From positions 1,860,001 to 1,924,000 of the forward strand of contig NC_018632.1 of NCBI RefSeq assembly GCF_000172635.2: a stretch of DNA of 64,000 bases, read 5' to 3'. The DNA comes from Alteromonas macleodii ATCC 27126 (lineage in GTDB: Bacteria > Pseudomonadota > Gammaproteobacteria > Enterobacterales > Alteromonadaceae). The first letter of the stretch is position 1. Every line of letters begins with the position of its first letter. Below are positions 44,966-55,386 of this stretch, in pieces. Under the pieces are notes generated by a model that saw nothing but the letters and a program-made list of their open reading frames with translations, was not told the DNA's origin and searched no databases. The translations under genes were made by a program, and so were the position numbers.

Positions 44966-45967
44966 ATGTTAAACATTGAAATCACAAAACCTACTTTATT
45001 ACTCGTTGACGATGAGCCAGTAAACCTAAGGGTTTTAAAGCAACTTCTCGCTAATGATTATCAGCTTATTTTTGCGAGAAATGGCGAAGAAGCGTTAAAG
45101 CTCACTGAGACTAGACAGCCAAATTTGATATTGCTTGACGTTATGATGCCAGGACTGACGGGTTTTGAAGTATGCCGCCAGCTTAAACAGCAAGCAGATA
45201 CAAGGCACATCCCCGTTATATTTGTCACCGCCTTAAATGATGAACACGAAGAAACGGAAGGCTTCGAAGCGGGCGCTGTGGACTACATTACTAAGCCTAT
45301 ATCTCCGGCCATCGTAAAAGCGCGGGTTAAAACCCACCTCAGTTTGGTGCAAGCTGACGAGCTACTTGATAGCCGTTTACAAGTTGTACAGCGTTTAGGT
45401 AAGGCGGCGGAATATAAAGACAATGAGACGGGCATGCATGTCATGCGCATGAGCCATTATTCGAAAGAACTTGCGCTTGCCTATGGACTTACAGATAAAC
45501 AGGCTGAAATTCTGCTTCATGCTGCCCCGATGCACGACATCGGCAAAATTGGTATTGCTGATAGTATAATGTTGAAACCAGGGAAGCTGACAGACGAAGA
45601 GTTTGCCACCATGAAAAACCACCCTGAGATTGGTGCGGAAATCATTGGTGATTGCGGCGATTCTTTGTTGTTGAAAGTTGCGAAGTCTGTTTCGCTAACC
45701 CACCATGAAAAATGGGACGGGTCAGGCTATCCTAAAGGGCTTGCGGGTGAAGATATTCCCATTGAGGGACGTATTTGTGCCATTGCTGATGTTTTCGATG
45801 CCTTAACCAGCAAGCGTCCTTATAAAGACGCCTGGAGTATTGAAAAAACGGTAGACTTTCTTCAAAGCCAAAAGGGAAAGCATTTCGAACCCAGACTTGT
45901 CGATTTGATGATAGAAATTATGCCTAAAATTCTTGATATTAAAGCGACATTTAAAGACGAAGACTAA
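44966..45967 (+). CDS. Response regulator with HD-GYP domain (cyclic di-GMP phosphodiesterase)
   Basis: This 333-residue protein of the RpfG type has an N-terminal receiver (Asp58 in LLLDVMMPG-like LILLDVMMPG) and a C-terminal HD-GYP domain with HDIGKIGI, HPEIGAEI, HHEKWDGSGYP and ADVFDALTSKRPY. The GYP motif is intact as GSGYPKGL. Such proteins break cyclic di-GMP to GMP when phosphorylated. The gene follows the MHYT hybrid kinase in the same direction, its likely partner. Confidence 0.92.
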   Translation: MLNIEITKPTLLLVDDEPVNLRVLKQLLANDYQLIFARNGEEALKLTETRQPNLILLDVMMPGLTGFEVCRQLKQQADTRHIPVIFVTALNDEHEETEGFEAGAVDYITKPISPAIVKARVKTHLSLVQADELLDSRLQVVQRLGKAAEYKDNETGMHVMRMSHYSKELALAYGLTDKQAEILLHAAPMHDIGKIGIADSIMLKPGKLTDEEFATMKNHPEIGAEIIGDCGDSLLLKVAKSVSLTHHEKWDGSGYPKGLAGEDIPIEGRICAIADVFDALTSKRPYKDAWSIEKTVDFLQSQKGKHFEPRLVDLMIEIMPKILDIKATFKDED

Positions 45968-46062
45968 GTCTGCTGGACTAAACCGCAATTAAAATACTTT
46001 CATGCAGGCCGAATTTTGCACAGAAAAAATCGACACCCTCCCGTGTCTGCGCCTATTGGCTG

Positions 46063-46091
46063 TTGCTTAATGCGACGGCTATACGTATAAT
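46063..46091 (+). promoter_or_regulatory. Promoter of the rimP-nusA-infB leader
   Basis: -35 TTGCTT (46063-46068), a 17-base spacer and consensus -10 TATAAT (46086-46091). Transcription should start near 46098. Confidence 0.7.
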
Positions 46092-46097
46092 GTGCTC

Positions 46098-46258
46098 ATT
46101 AAGTGATGAGAGCGGGCTCCCTCAGAACAGGAAAGTAACGCACTTATCATTGGCAAGCTATCACCTAACGGTGGTTTTACCCATAGGTTTGCAACTGCCC
46201 TTGTTGGCAGGTATGGGTTCAGAATTTTAATAAAAGCCCCGCTAGTCCGGGGCTTTTT
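46098..46258 (+). ncRNA. Structured leader with terminator before rimP
   Basis: About 160 bases of leader RNA lie between the promoter and an intrinsic terminator. A TAAGTG/CACTTA pair near the 5' end, a nested hairpin ACCCATA (46179-46185) with TATGGGT (46212-46218) enclosing CTGCC-N6-GGCAG, and then the terminator AAGCCCCG-N6-CGGGGCTT plus T-run (46234-46258) are visible. It fits a rimP-leader attenuator, known from other gammaproteobacteria; it could instead be a separate small RNA. A weaker GGGC-N5-GCCC hairpin with six T residues follows at 46308-46326. Confidence 0.55.
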
Positions 46259-46344
46259 GTTGTATTAAAACCTGGAGTCAGCCTCGCTGAGCCGGGTGAT
46301 GACAGGTGGGCTTTAGGCCCTTTTTTCGTTTTTGGAGGTTTGCA

Positions 46345-46803
46345 TTGGCAAAACTTGAAGAGAAACTAACCGAAATGCTAGAGCCAGGTGTTGAAGCACT
46401 GGGTTTTGAGTTGGTTGGGATCGAGTTTGTACGAGCGGGGAAGCATTCTATTCTTCGCGTTTTTATTGATCATGAAAACGGTATTACCGTTGATGATTGT
46501 GCAGATGTAAGTCATCAGGTTAGCGCAATTTTGGACGTTGAAGATCCAATTAGCACTGAATACAACTTGGAAGTGTCATCACCGGGTATGGACAGACCGC
46601 TTTTCAAAGAGAAGCACTATATCGAGTCTGTGGGTGAAGTGGTTCAAATTCGTTTGTCTATGCCAATGGATGACAGACGTAATTTTAAAGGCAAAGTACT
46701 CGCGTGCGAAAATGGCATCGTAAGTATTGAAGTGGATGGCCAGCAGTTCCAGTTAGCTGTGGCGAATATCGAAAAAGGTAACGTTGTTCCCACGTTCGAT
46801 TAA
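46345..46803 (+). CDS. rimP: Ribosome maturation factor RimP
   Basis: RimP helps the maturation of the 30S ribosomal subunit. The 152-residue protein (family length about 150) starts at TTG 46345: GGAGG ends 6 bases upstream and the sequence from there (AKLEEKLTEMLEPGVEALGFELVGIEF) is family-typical. A start at 46306 would add 13 residues that overlap the leader hairpin. LEVSSPGMDRPL is the conserved core. nusA follows 45 bases later. Confidence 0.93.
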   Translation: MAKLEEKLTEMLEPGVEALGFELVGIEFVRAGKHSILRVFIDHENGITVDDCADVSHQVSAILDVEDPISTEYNLEVSSPGMDRPLFKEKHYIESVGEVVQIRLSMPMDDRRNFKGKVLACENGIVSIEVDGQQFQLAVANIEKGNVVPTFD

Positions 46804-46848
46804 CGGAACAGCTCTGCTTTCATCGACGAAAGCAAAAGAGAGGCGAAA

Positions 46849-48345
46849 ATGAATAAAGAAATTTTGTTAGTGGCGGAAGCCGTTTCAAATGAAAAACAAG
46901 TGCCTAGAGAGAAAATTTTTGAAGCGCTAGAGTTTGCGATCGCTAGTGCAACAAAAAAGAAAAACGAAGGCGAAATTGAAGTTCGTGTAAGCATCGACAG
47001 AACGTCTGGTGACTTTGATACATTCCGTCGCTGGTTGGTTATCCCTGATGATCAAGAACAGGAAAACCCATTTGCTGAAATTACGATTTCTGCTGCACAA
47101 ATCGACGAACCAGAGATACAACTCGGCGATTATGTGGAAGAACAGATTGAATCTATTAAATTCGACCGCATAACTACGCAGACCGCAAAGCAAGTGATTG
47201 TACAAAAAGTACGTGAAGCTGAGCGTCAGCAAATGATTGCTGAGTACGAAGACAAAGTAGGTGAGCTGGTTACAGGTACGGTTAAGAAAGTAAACCGCGA
47301 CAACATCATCATCGACTTAGGTAACAACGCTGAAGGTGTTATCTACCGCGATGACATGCTTCCTCGTGAAACTTTCCGTCCGGGCGACCGTGTACGTGGC
47401 CTTCTTTACGTTATTCGTCCAGAAGCACGTGGCGCACAGCTATTTATTAGCCGTACGCACCCAGACATGCTAGTTGAGCTTTTCCGTCTGGAAGTACCAG
47501 AAATTGCGGAAGAGACACTAGAAATTAAATCTGCAGCGCGTGACCCAGGTTCTCGTGCAAAGATTGCGGTTAAAACTAATGACAAACGCTTAGACCCGGT
47601 TGGTGCGTGCGTTGGTATGCGTGGTTCACGTGTACAAGCCGTATCAGGGGAACTTGGCGGTGAACGTGTTGATATCGTGTTATGGGACGAAAACCCAGCG
47701 CAATTCGTTATCAATGCTATGGCTCCCGCCGAAGTGGCGTCAATCGTTGTTGATGAAGACAGCAACAGCATGGACGTAGCGGTTGAAGCAGACAACCTAG
47801 CACAGGCAATTGGCCGTAGTGGTCAAAACGTTCGCCTAGCTAGCCAGCTTACAGGCTGGGAACTTAACGTGATGACGGTTGAAGATCTCAACAAGAAGCA
47901 TGAAGAAGAAAACGCGAAGGTACTTGATCTATTTACTGCTGGTTTGGACATTGACGAAGAGTTCGCGTCTGTCTTGGTAGATGAAGGCTTTACAACGTTA
48001 GAAGAAGTGGCATACGTGCCTGCAAGTGAGCTTCTAGCGGTTGAAGGGTTAGATGAAGAAATGGTTGAAGAGCTGCGCAACAGAGCGCGCGCTTTCCTAA
48101 CCACGCGTGCACTGGCGAACGAAGAATCGCTTGAAGGTGCAGAGCCTACAGAAGCCTTATTAAATCTTGAAGGTATGAGTAAACACGTGGCCTATGTGTT
48201 GGCCAGCCGCGGTGTTACCGACCTGGAAGAATTAGCAGAACAAGGTACCGATGATATCAGTGATATCGATGAACTAGACGAAGAGAAAGCCGGTGCGTTA
48301 ATCATGGCGGCTCGTAATATCGTATGGTTCAGTGAAGAAGAGTAA
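46849..48345 (+). CDS. nusA: Transcription termination/antitermination protein NusA
   Basis: NusA binds RNA polymerase and controls pausing, termination and antitermination. The 498-residue protein has the N-terminal polymerase-binding domain, an S1 domain ([22 protein letters not shown]), two KH domains ([15 protein letters not shown] and [18 protein letters not shown]) and two C-terminal acidic repeats ([20 protein letters not shown] and, further on, [20 protein letters not shown]), as in E. coli. GAGAGGCGAAA precedes ATG 46849. infB starts 24 bases after its stop. Confidence 0.96.
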   Translation: MNKEILLVAEAVSNEKQVPREKIFEALEFAIASATKKKNEGEIEVRVSIDRTSGDFDTFRRWLVIPDDQEQENPFAEITISAAQIDEPEIQLGDYVEEQIESIKFDRITTQTAKQVIVQKVREAERQQMIAEYEDKVGELVTGTVKKVNRDNIIIDLGNNAEGVIYRDDMLPRETFRPGDRVRGLLYVIRPEARGAQLFISRTHPDMLVELFRLEVPEIAEETLEIKSAARDPGSRAKIAVKTNDKRLDPVGACVGMRGSRVQAVSGELGGERVDIVLWDENPAQFVINAMAPAEVASIVVDEDSNSMDVAVEADNLAQAIGRSGQNVRLASQLTGWELNVMTVEDLNKKHEEENAKVLDLFTAGLDIDEEFASVLVDEGFTTLEEVAYVPASELLAVEGLDEEMVEELRNRARAFLTTRALANEESLEGAEPTEALLNLEGMSKHVAYVLASRGVTDLEELAEQGTDDISDIDELDEEKAGALIMAARNIVWFSEEE

Positions 48346-48369
48346 GGTCAACAGGGGGAAAATTACGTA

Positions 48370-50976
48370 ATGGCAGATGTATCTATTGAAAAGCTCGCCA
48401 GCGACATTGGTACGACCGTTGACCGATTGGTTGGCCAGTTTAAAGACGCGGGTATCACTAAGAATGCCGGCGATCAGGTAAACGAAGACGAGAAACAAAA
48501 ACTATTGGATCATTTAAGTAAGCAACACGGCAGCGCAGCTGAACCGACACGTATGACACTTAAGCGTAAGACAACCAGCACGCTAAGTGTTGGTAAGTCT
48601 AAAGAAGTGAAAGTAGAAGTACGTAAAAAGCGCACTTACGTCAAGCGTAGCGATGTTGAAGAACAGCAGCGTCAAGCAGAAGAAGAGGCGAAGCGTCTTG
48701 AAGAAGAAGCTCGTCTGAAGCGCGAAGCGGAAGAAAAAGCAGCAGCTGAAGCGAAAAAAGCCGCTGAAGAGAAAGCACGTAAAGCTGAAGAAGCGAAGAA
48801 AGCTGCTGAAGAAGAGCGTGCCCGTCGTGCAGAACAAGCGAAAAAAGAAGCTGAAGCACGAAAAGCCGACGAACCTGAGCTAACTGAAGCTGAAAAAGCG
48901 GAAGCAGAAGCGGCTCGTCAGGAAGAAGAGCGTCTGCGCAAAGCGCAAGAAGAAGAAGCGCAGAAGAAGCTTGAAGAAGACGCGAAGAAAGCGGCTGATG
49001 AAGCGCGCAAACTTGCTGAAGAGAACGAGCGTCGCTGGAAGGAAGAAGAAGAGCGTCGTAAGAAAGAAGAAGCTGAAGAAGTTCACTTGCACTCTAACCG
49101 TTATGCTCAAGAAGCTGAAGACGAAGAAGACATGCAGGTTGAGCGTTCATCACGCCGTCGTCGTAAGTCGAAGAAAAATGCGGGTGAGCATCTTAAGCAA
49201 GGCTTTAACAAGCCAGCTGCACCTGTAGAGCGTGTAGTTAAGCTTGGCGCAACCATCACAGTTGGCGAACTTGCAAGTAAACTTGCAATTAAGTCTAACG
49301 AAGTTATCAAAACGATGATGAAGATGGGCGAAATGGCAACCATTAACCAAGTACTAGACCAAGATACTGCGGTACTAGTAATTGAAGAAATGGGTCATAA
49401 GTACGAGCTTGTTAACGACAACGCACTTGAAGATGAGTTGTTGGCAGATGGCACTGGCGGTGAAAAAACCACACGTGCACCTGTTGTAACCATCATGGGT
49501 CACGTTGACCACGGTAAAACGTCATTGCTTGACTACATTCGTCGCGCGAAAGTTGCAGACGGTGAAGCCGGTGGTATTACCCAGCACATTGGTGCATATA
49601 AAGTAGAAACAGAAAATGGCGAAATCACGTTCCTAGATACACCTGGACACGCCGCATTTACCGCAATGCGTGCTCGTGGTGCTACGGCGACGGATATCGT
49701 TATTCTTGTAGTTGCTGCAGATGACGGCGTAATGCCTCAAACGAAAGAAGCGGTACAGCACGCTCGCGCTGCTGGCGTACCTCTTATCGTTGCAGTGAAC
49801 AAAATGGATAAAGAAACAGCTGACCCTGATCGCGTTAAAACTGAGCTATCTCAACTAGAAGTTATCTCAGAAGAGTGGGGCGGTGAGCACCAGTTCTGTA
49901 ACGTTTCTGCGAAAACAGGTATGGGCGTAGACGAACTGCTTGAAGCTATCGTTCTACAAGCTGAAGTTCTAGACCTTAAAGCAGTAGCTGAAGGCCCAGG
50001 TCGCGGTATTGTTATTGAATCTCGCCTTGATAAAGGCCGTGGTCCAGTAGCATCTGTATTGGTTCAAGAAGGCCAATTACGTGCTGGTGACATTCTACTT
50101 TGTGGTGAAGAATACGGCCGTGTTCGTGCAATGCGTGACGAAAACGGTAATGAAATTAAGATTGCTGGTCCTTCTACGCCTGTGGAAGTACTTGGTCTGT
50201 CTGGTGTTCCGGTAGCGGGTGAAGACGCAGCCGTTGTTAAAGACGAGCGTAAAGCGCGTGAAGTAGCAGCGAAACGTCATCAGAAGAAACGTGAACTTAA
50301 ACTTGCTCGTCAGCAGAAAGCGAAACTTGAAAATATGTTTGCGAACATGGAATCAGGTGATGTTAGCGAACTTAACATCGTACTTAAAGCTGACGTACAG
50401 GGTTCTGTAGAAGCAATTTCTGAATCATTGGTTAAGCTTTCTACTTCTGAAGTAAAAGTGAACATTGTAGGTAGTGGTGTAGGTGGTATCACTGAAACTG
50501 ACGCAACCCTTGCGGCTGCATCAGGCGCTATTGTACTAGGCTTTAACGTTCGTGCCGATGCTACAGCGCGTCGCGTACTAGAAGCTGAAGAAATTGATTT
50601 ACGTTACTACAGCGTTATCTATAACCTAATTGACGAAGTGAAAGCGGCCATGAGTGGTATGCTTGCACCAGAATTCAAGCAGGAAATCATTGGTCTTGCA
50701 GAAGTACGTGACGTATTTAAGTCACCGAAACTGGGCGCAATTGCGGGCTGTATGGTTACTGAAGGTAACGTTAAGCGTAGCAACCCAATCCGTGTACTTC
50801 GCGACAACGTAGTAATTTACGAAGGTGAACTAGAGTCACTGCGTCGCTTTAAAGATGACGTACAAGAAGTACGTAACGGTATGGAATGTGGTATCGGCGT
50901 TAAGAACTACAACGACGTGAAAGTAGGCGACCAAATCGAGGTCTTCGAAATCGTTGAGGTTAAGCGCGAAATTTAA
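48370..50976 (+). CDS. infB: Translation initiation factor IF-2
   Basis: IF-2 brings initiator tRNA to the 30S subunit in a GTP-dependent way. The 868-residue protein has an N-terminal IF2-N domain, a long charged Glu/Lys/Ala-rich region (about 90-260), the second IF2-N region, the G domain (GHVDHGKT near 377, [13 protein letters not shown]) and domains 2-4. Two initiator tRNA genes lie 7 kb upstream. The charged region explains several long open frames on the other strand. An internal start for a shorter IF-2 form is possible, but I cannot place it. Confidence 0.97.
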   Translation: MADVSIEKLASDIGTTVDRLVGQFKDAGITKNAGDQVNEDEKQKLLDHLSKQHGSAAEPTRMTLKRKTTSTLSVGKSKEVKVEVRKKRTYVKRSDVEEQQRQAEEEAKRLEEEARLKREAEEKAAAEAKKAAEEKARKAEEAKKAAEEERARRAEQAKKEAEARKADEPELTEAEKAEAEAARQEEERLRKAQEEEAQKKLEEDAKKAADEARKLAEENERRWKEEEERRKKEEAEEVHLHSNRYAQEAEDEEDMQVERSSRRRRKSKKNAGEHLKQGFNKPAAPVERVVKLGATITVGELASKLAIKSNEVIKTMMKMGEMATINQVLDQDTAVLVIEEMGHKYELVNDNALEDELLADGTGGEKTTRAPVVTIMGHVDHGKTSLLDYIRRAKVADGEAGGITQHIGAYKVETENGEITFLDTPGHAAFTAMRARGATATDIVILVVAADDGVMPQTKEAVQHARAAGVPLIVAVNKMDKETADPDRVKTELSQLEVISEEWGGEHQFCNVSAKTGMGVDELLEAIVLQAEVLDLKAVAEGPGRGIVIESRLDKGRGPVASVLVQEGQLRAGDILLCGEEYGRVRAMRDENGNEIKIAGPSTPVEVLGLSGVPVAGEDAAVVKDERKAREVAAKRHQKKRELKLARQQKAKLENMFANMESGDVSELNIVLKADVQGSVEAISESLVKLSTSEVKVNIVGSGVGGITETDATLAAASGAIVLGFNVRADATARRVLEAEEIDLRYYSVIYNLIDEVKAAMSGMLAPEFKQEIIGLAEVRDVFKSPKLGAIAGCMVTEGNVKRSNPIRVLRDNVVIYEGELESLRRFKDDVQEVRNGMECGIGVKNYNDVKVGDQIEVFEIVEVKREI

Positions 50977-51090
50977 CTGCCTTAGTTAATTCGGCATGTG
51001 AGAAACGGGGGCCGAGTGCTCCCGTTTTTGTCTGTATACAACAAACAGACCTCGCGCATGCTCAGCGTTAAATAAGGAAAGGAGAGAATA

Positions 51091-51492
51091 ATGGCCCGTG
51101 AATTTTCACGTACCGACAGAGTGGCTCAGCAAGTCCATAAAGAAGTGGCGAGCATTCTGCAAAATGAATACAAGCACCGCGTTGGCGACATGCCCTTGAT
51201 CACGGTTTCTGACGTAGATGTGTCGCGCGACCTGGCGCATGCAAAAATCTTTGTGACTATCTACAACAGCACCGAAGAAGAAGGTAAAGCGCAAATTAAA
51301 CAACTGGCAGAATACAAAAAGTTTATTCGCAGTATTCTAGCTAAACGTATTCGCATGCGCTCAGTGCCTGATCTTCACTTCTTTGAAGATAAGTCGATTG
51401 TTGAAGGTATGCGTATCTCTAATCTTGTGTCTCAGACCATCGCAAAAGATGAGTCAAAGCGCGATAAAGACGATCCACAAGAGCAGGAGTAA
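51091..51492 (+). CDS. rbfA: Ribosome-binding factor A
   Basis: RbfA is a KH-fold protein that binds the 30S subunit during late 16S rRNA maturation and cold adaptation. The 133-residue protein has REFSRTDRVAQQVHKEVASIL at the N-terminus and RMRSVPDLHFFEDKSI near the end, both family marks. AAGGAAAGGAGAG precedes ATG 51091. It ends directly against truB (TAA then ATG). Confidence 0.96.
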   Translation: MAREFSRTDRVAQQVHKEVASILQNEYKHRVGDMPLITVSDVDVSRDLAHAKIFVTIYNSTEEEGKAQIKQLAEYKKFIRSILAKRIRMRSVPDLHFFEDKSIVEGMRISNLVSQTIAKDESKRDKDDPQEQE

Positions 51493-52467
51493 ATGGCAAG
51501 ACGTCGTAAAGGCCGTGAGATTAACGGCATAGTATTGCTTGATAAACCGCTTGGTGGGTCATCTAACCAACTGCTTCAAAAAGTGCGCTGGCTGTACAAA
51601 GCTGCGAAGGCTGGGCATACAGGCGCACTTGATCCACTTGCCAGTGGCATGTTGCCGCTGTGCTTGGGTGAAGCTACGAAGTTTTCTCAGTTTCTTCTGG
51701 ATGCAGAAAAGACCTACGAGGTAACTGCTCAACTGGGTGTTCGCACCACCACGTCTGATGCCGATGGCGAAGTGGTTGAAGAAAAGCCTGTTGATGTAAG
51801 CGAAGAACAAGTACGTGATGCGTGCTTGGCGTTTCTAGGTAAGAGTAAACAAATCCCGTCCATGTTTTCAGCGCTTAAACATCAAGGTAAGCCACTTTAT
51901 CACTATGCACGTCAAGGTATAGAGATTGAGCGTGAACCTCGTGATATTGAAGTGTATGAATTAGATGTACTGCGTATTGAACTGCCGTTTGTAGAAATGC
52001 GCATTAAATGCAGCAAGGGCACTTATATTCGCTCAATCGTAGATGATTTAGGTCAGAACCTTGGCTGTGGCGCCTACGTGACTCGCTTACACCGTACGGA
52101 AGTAGCAGACTATCCTACGGATAAAATGGTCTCGCTGGATAAGTTAATTGAAATTCAGGAATCACTGGAAGAAGGTGACTTTAAAGCGCTGGATGACTTA
52201 TTGATTCCTATGGATACCGCCGTAAGTCGGTTGCCATTTGTGACCATTAACGACGCTGAAAGAAACCGTTTTGATAACGGCCAATCTGTAAAAGGGACTT
52301 GTAGCGAAACGCTGAGTGAAGGCATGTCTTACCGCGTTTACCATGGCGACGATACCAGTGGTATTTTCTTAGGCGTAGGGGAAGGGGTTCTTGACCCGAA
52401 AGACCAAGGTATCCCTAAACAAGAAGTGTTTGTTAACCCAAAACGTCGAGTTGTTTATCCATTGTAG
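51493..52467 (+). CDS. truB: tRNA pseudouridine-55 synthase TruB
   Basis: TruB makes pseudouridine 55 in the T-loop of tRNAs. The 324-residue protein has the catalytic Asp47 in [14 protein letters not shown], the KTYEV motif, [16 protein letters not shown] and a C-terminal PUA-like domain. Its ATG follows the rbfA stop at once, so the two are coupled. Confidence 0.96.
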   Translation: MARRRKGREINGIVLLDKPLGGSSNQLLQKVRWLYKAAKAGHTGALDPLASGMLPLCLGEATKFSQFLLDAEKTYEVTAQLGVRTTTSDADGEVVEEKPVDVSEEQVRDACLAFLGKSKQIPSMFSALKHQGKPLYHYARQGIEIEREPRDIEVYELDVLRIELPFVEMRIKCSKGTYIRSIVDDLGQNLGCGAYVTRLHRTEVADYPTDKMVSLDKLIEIQESLEEGDFKALDDLLIPMDTAVSRLPFVTINDAERNRFDNGQSVKGTCSETLSEGMSYRVYHGDDTSGIFLGVGEGVLDPKDQGIPKQEVFVNPKRRVVYPL

Positions 52468-52497
52468 CTGCGCCGGTAAATAAAGACGGTTTATGGC

Positions 52498-52525
52498 TTG
52501 CTAAGTCTGTAAACGTCATTATAAT
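52498..52525 (+). promoter_or_regulatory. Promoter of rpsO
   Basis: -35 TTGCTA (52498-52503), 16-base spacer, -10 TATAAT (52520-52525), about 60 bases before rpsO, in the truB-rpsO gap. Confidence 0.65.
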
Positions 52526-52587
52526 ACGGCGCTCATTCCGCTTTGCTGAATTAGTGATCGGCGAAGCATTAATATTAGGAGAATGAT

Positions 52588-52857
52588 ATGTCACTAACTA
52601 AAGCAGAAACCGCAAAAATCATTGCTGAGTACGGCGTTAAAGAAGGCGACACTGGTTCACCAGAAGTTCAAGTTGCTTTGCTTACTCACAACATCAACAA
52701 GCTTCAAGGTCACTTTGCTGATCACAAGAAAGATCACCACTCACGTCGTGGTCTTCTACGTATGGTTAGCCAACGTCGTAAGCTTCTAGACTACCTTAAA
52801 GGCAAGAACGCAGAGCGTTACCTTGACCTTATCAAGCGTCTAGGTCTACGTCGATAA
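52588..52857 (+). CDS. rpsO: 30S ribosomal protein S15
   Basis: S15 binds the central domain of 16S rRNA early in 30S assembly. The 89-residue protein is complete, with [22 protein letters not shown] and the [24 protein letters not shown] core. TTAGGAG precedes ATG 52588. A strong terminator follows, and unlike in E. coli pnp is not the next gene. Confidence 0.97.
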
Positions 52858-52874
52858 GACTAGGTTTCAAGAAA

Positions 52875-52899
52875 AGCGCCCAATGGGCGCTTTTTTTTT
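52875..52899 (+). terminator. Terminator of rpsO
   Basis: AGCGCCC-AAT-GGGCGCT (52875-52891) followed by a T-run of nine. Confidence 0.9.
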
Positions 52900-52978
52900 G
52901 CAAAAATGTACAGCGAAGTGCAATACACCCTAGTACATGTATGAAGCCGGCCAATTAACCTTGTGTTTGTACTACGCG

Positions 52979-55357
52979 TTAGTTCGACGGTATGTTTTGC
53001 TTTTTATCTTCAAACATCCGCTCATCTGCAATGTAAATTAACTCTTCTAGCGTCTTGCCTTCTTCTGGATAGCTCGCGTGACCTATGCTGACGCCAACGC
53101 TGAACGCGCCTTGTGTGGTAGTAATAGGCTGTGTAAGCTTTTTAGCAAGTCGGGCTTTAAGTGTCTCTACATTGTATTCAGTGCTTAGCTCGGTGATTAC
53201 TACGATAAACTCATCACCACCAACCCGTGATGCAATATCGTACACGCGACACATGGATTGAAGCCTTTGTGCGAGCTCAACAAGAACTTCGTCACCGATA
53301 GTATGGCCGTATTCGTCATTAATGGGCTTAAATCGATTGAGATCCAGATAAAGTAGCGTACACACCTTATTGTTTCTCTCTAATCGAGGAAGCTCATTTC
53401 GCATATAGGTAGATAGGGCAAGCCTATTCGCTAAACCTGTTAGCGTATCGCTATTTGCCAGTTTTCTAATTTTCTGTTCTGCTTCGACTTGCTCGGTGAT
53501 ATCAACATTAATTCCAAACATCTTGTTGCCTTCAATGCGACCATAACCGCTAACATGACGGTATTTGTCGCCAGCGGCTTTCACTCTAAAAATTGCGTGA
53601 AATCCTGAGCTATCTTTTATTGATTGCTCTATCTTTTGCTTCACATTGGCAATATCGTCATCGTGAACTGTGTATTCCCAGTCACTAAATTGACCACTAA
53701 AACCAGCTTTGGAGACATTGTAGATTTTATGCATCCACTCATCCCAAATGAGCTCGTTAGTAGCGATGTCCCACTCCCATACACCTATGTGTGCTGCGTC
53801 AGCGGCCATAGACATGCGGCGGTTTAACGTTTTAAGCGTTTGTTGAGCTTCCCGCCATTTTGTTACGTCTTCGGATAGTGCCAATATATATTGAGGGGTG
53901 CCGTAGTTGTCATCAATGACAATCTTTTTGGTCTCAAAAAAGCGCGTCACACCACCTATATTGAGTTTGAATTCGTTAACGATTTGCTTTTCAGAACTTG
54001 AAAGTAATTGCTTGTCGTCAGATACAAATTTCTTGGCCTCCGCCTCGTCGAATATATCAAAGTCAGATAGCCCCACGAGTGACGCTTTGTCGGTGCCCAA
54101 TATTCTACTTCCCGCATCATTTACATGGGTAATCGAAAGGCTGTCGGCACGCTTTACAATCAACATATTGGGCAGTGCGTCAAACACCGTTTGTGCAAAA
54201 ACTTCTTGGTTCTTTACGTCAGACAAATCTTTTACCGTACACACATATGAAATATGGTTTCCCGGCAGCAAATTAATGCGAAGTGTCAAAGGAAAAACCT
54301 TTCCGCTTTTCCGAATACCGTCCAAAGTTAAAGGCACGTTGTGCGCTGCGCTATTCTTTGCCGCTTTTTTTAATCCTATCAGGAGTGGCTCATGGGCATG
54401 CTCAGAAGGGCTCACAAGCTCGCGTATGTGAATGGTCTGAGGAGAAAAACTGTCGAGACCAAACATGCTTAACGCGACAGGGTTGGCAAATTCAACCATG
54501 CCGGCACTGTCGAAAGTCAATACGCCTTCTTGTACTGTATTTAACACCGCGTTATAGCGCTCTAGCAGTAACGTACGTGCTCGCAGCTCGATAAAAATAA
54601 GAATAGTAAACGCGAAAAGCATCACCATTAGCATGACCAAATAAGCGAGGTTTTTGGTTTCTGGCTCTTGTAGTATTTGCGTAGAAGGCAGTGCATATAC
54701 GTGCATAGACAGCATACCGGTGTAATGCATACCGGATATAGCACTGCCCATTATAATAGCTGGAACAATTTGTTTAAGTATTCGCAGTTGCGAAGTGGTG
54801 ACATATTCATGGGTTTTTAAAGCAATACCTGCCAGACCGACGGCAACCACAATAGACAAAGAGAAGTACCAGCCATCGTACGCCATGATGGCATTCATCT
54901 GCATTGCCATCATGCCGATGTAGTGCATGCTGCCAATGCCAAGTCCCATATATAAACTGCGAAGCAAAAGCGAGTTAGCTTTATGTGGCAGTTTACTCAT
55001 CACAACAATACTCGCAAGAATCGCGGGTAACACAGAGAGTAGGGTTATGAAAGGGTCGTACGAAACCTCAAGAGGGAGCTGATAGGCAAGCATCCCAACA
55101 AAATGCATCGCCCAAATGCCAAAACCAAGAAAGCACGCTGATGCCAGCGACCAAAATGCTCGCTCATTTTGTAACTCTGTTTGCGACATCTTCGCAGAAA
55201 GAACGAAAGAGATAAGGGAAGCAGATATTGCAATAACAACAGAAGCCACCACGAAAAATACATCGTAGTTAGCCAATATTTCAGCACTAGGGGGAAAATC
55301 CTTTACCGAAAAAAAATGATAATGTCCGTTTTTCAAAGTCTTAAATTGTCTTATCAA
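52979..55357 (-). CDS. MHYT-PAS-GGDEF diguanylate cyclase
   Basis: This 792-residue membrane protein has an N-terminal MHYT sensor (three MHxxGM-type motifs, MHFVGM, MHYIGM, MHYTGM), then PAS domains (about 270-640), and a C-terminal GGDEF domain with an intact GGDEF signature near residue 712 (SRVGGDEFIVV). It should make cyclic di-GMP. No ATG is available near the N-terminus; the frame opens at TTG 55357, with TTG 55336 as alternative, and neither has a clear ribosome site. The TTG lies beside a 25-base palindrome. It is the second MHYT protein in the window. Confidence 0.9.
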   Translation of the reverse strand: MIRQFKTLKNGHYHFFSVKDFPPSAEILANYDVFFVVASVVIAISASLISFVLSAKMSQTELQNERAFWSLASACFLGFGIWAMHFVGMLAYQLPLEVSYDPFITLLSVLPAILASIVVMSKLPHKANSLLLRSLYMGLGIGSMHYIGMMAMQMNAIMAYDGWYFSLSIVVAVGLAGIALKTHEYVTTSQLRILKQIVPAIIMGSAISGMHYTGMLSMHVYALPSTQILQEPETKNLAYLVMLMVMLFAFTILIFIELRARTLLLERYNAVLNTVQEGVLTFDSAGMVEFANPVALSMFGLDSFSPQTIHIRELVSPSEHAHEPLLIGLKKAAKNSAAHNVPLTLDGIRKSGKVFPLTLRINLLPGNHISYVCTVKDLSDVKNQEVFAQTVFDALPNMLIVKRADSLSITHVNDAGSRILGTDKASLVGLSDFDIFDEAEAKKFVSDDKQLLSSSEKQIVNEFKLNIGGVTRFFETKKIVIDDNYGTPQYILALSEDVTKWREAQQTLKTLNRRMSMAADAAHIGVWEWDIATNELIWDEWMHKIYNVSKAGFSGQFSDWEYTVHDDDIANVKQKIEQSIKDSSGFHAIFRVKAAGDKYRHVSGYGRIEGNKMFGINVDITEQVEAEQKIRKLANSDTLTGLANRLALSTYMRNELPRLERNNKVCTLLYLDLNRFKPINDEYGHTIGDEVLVELAQRLQSMCRVYDIASRVGGDEFIVVITELSTEYNVETLKARLAKKLTQPITTTQGAFSVGVSIGHASYPEEGKTLEELIYIADERMFEDKKQNIPSN

Positions 55358-55358
55358 T

Positions 55359-55383
55359 AAACTACTACTAAATGTAGTAGTTT
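55359..55383. repeat. Perfect 10-base inverted repeat between rluF and the MHYT cyclase
   Basis: AAACTACTAC (55359-55368) and GTAGTAGTTT (55374-55383) enclose five bases. It lies four bases after the rluF stop and directly before the TTG start of the cyclase on the minus strand, so it may be a weak rluF terminator, an operator or a structure that hides the cyclase start. Confidence 0.6.
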
Positions 55384-55386
55384 CAT

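Noticed and set aside
46098..46258. A known metabolite riboswitch before rimP
   Set aside because: I compared it from memory with SAM, SAH, preQ1, cobalamin and TPP types and saw no matching core; an attenuator leader fits better.
48346..48357. AAGGTCAACAGG before infB as a third copy of the dispersed motif
   Set aside because: Only 12 bases match and it overlaps the infB ribosome-site region, so chance cannot be ruled out.
48583..49110. Long minus-strand frames opposite infB
   Set aside because: They are Phe/Leu-rich mirror images of the Glu/Lys/Ala-rich region of IF-2.
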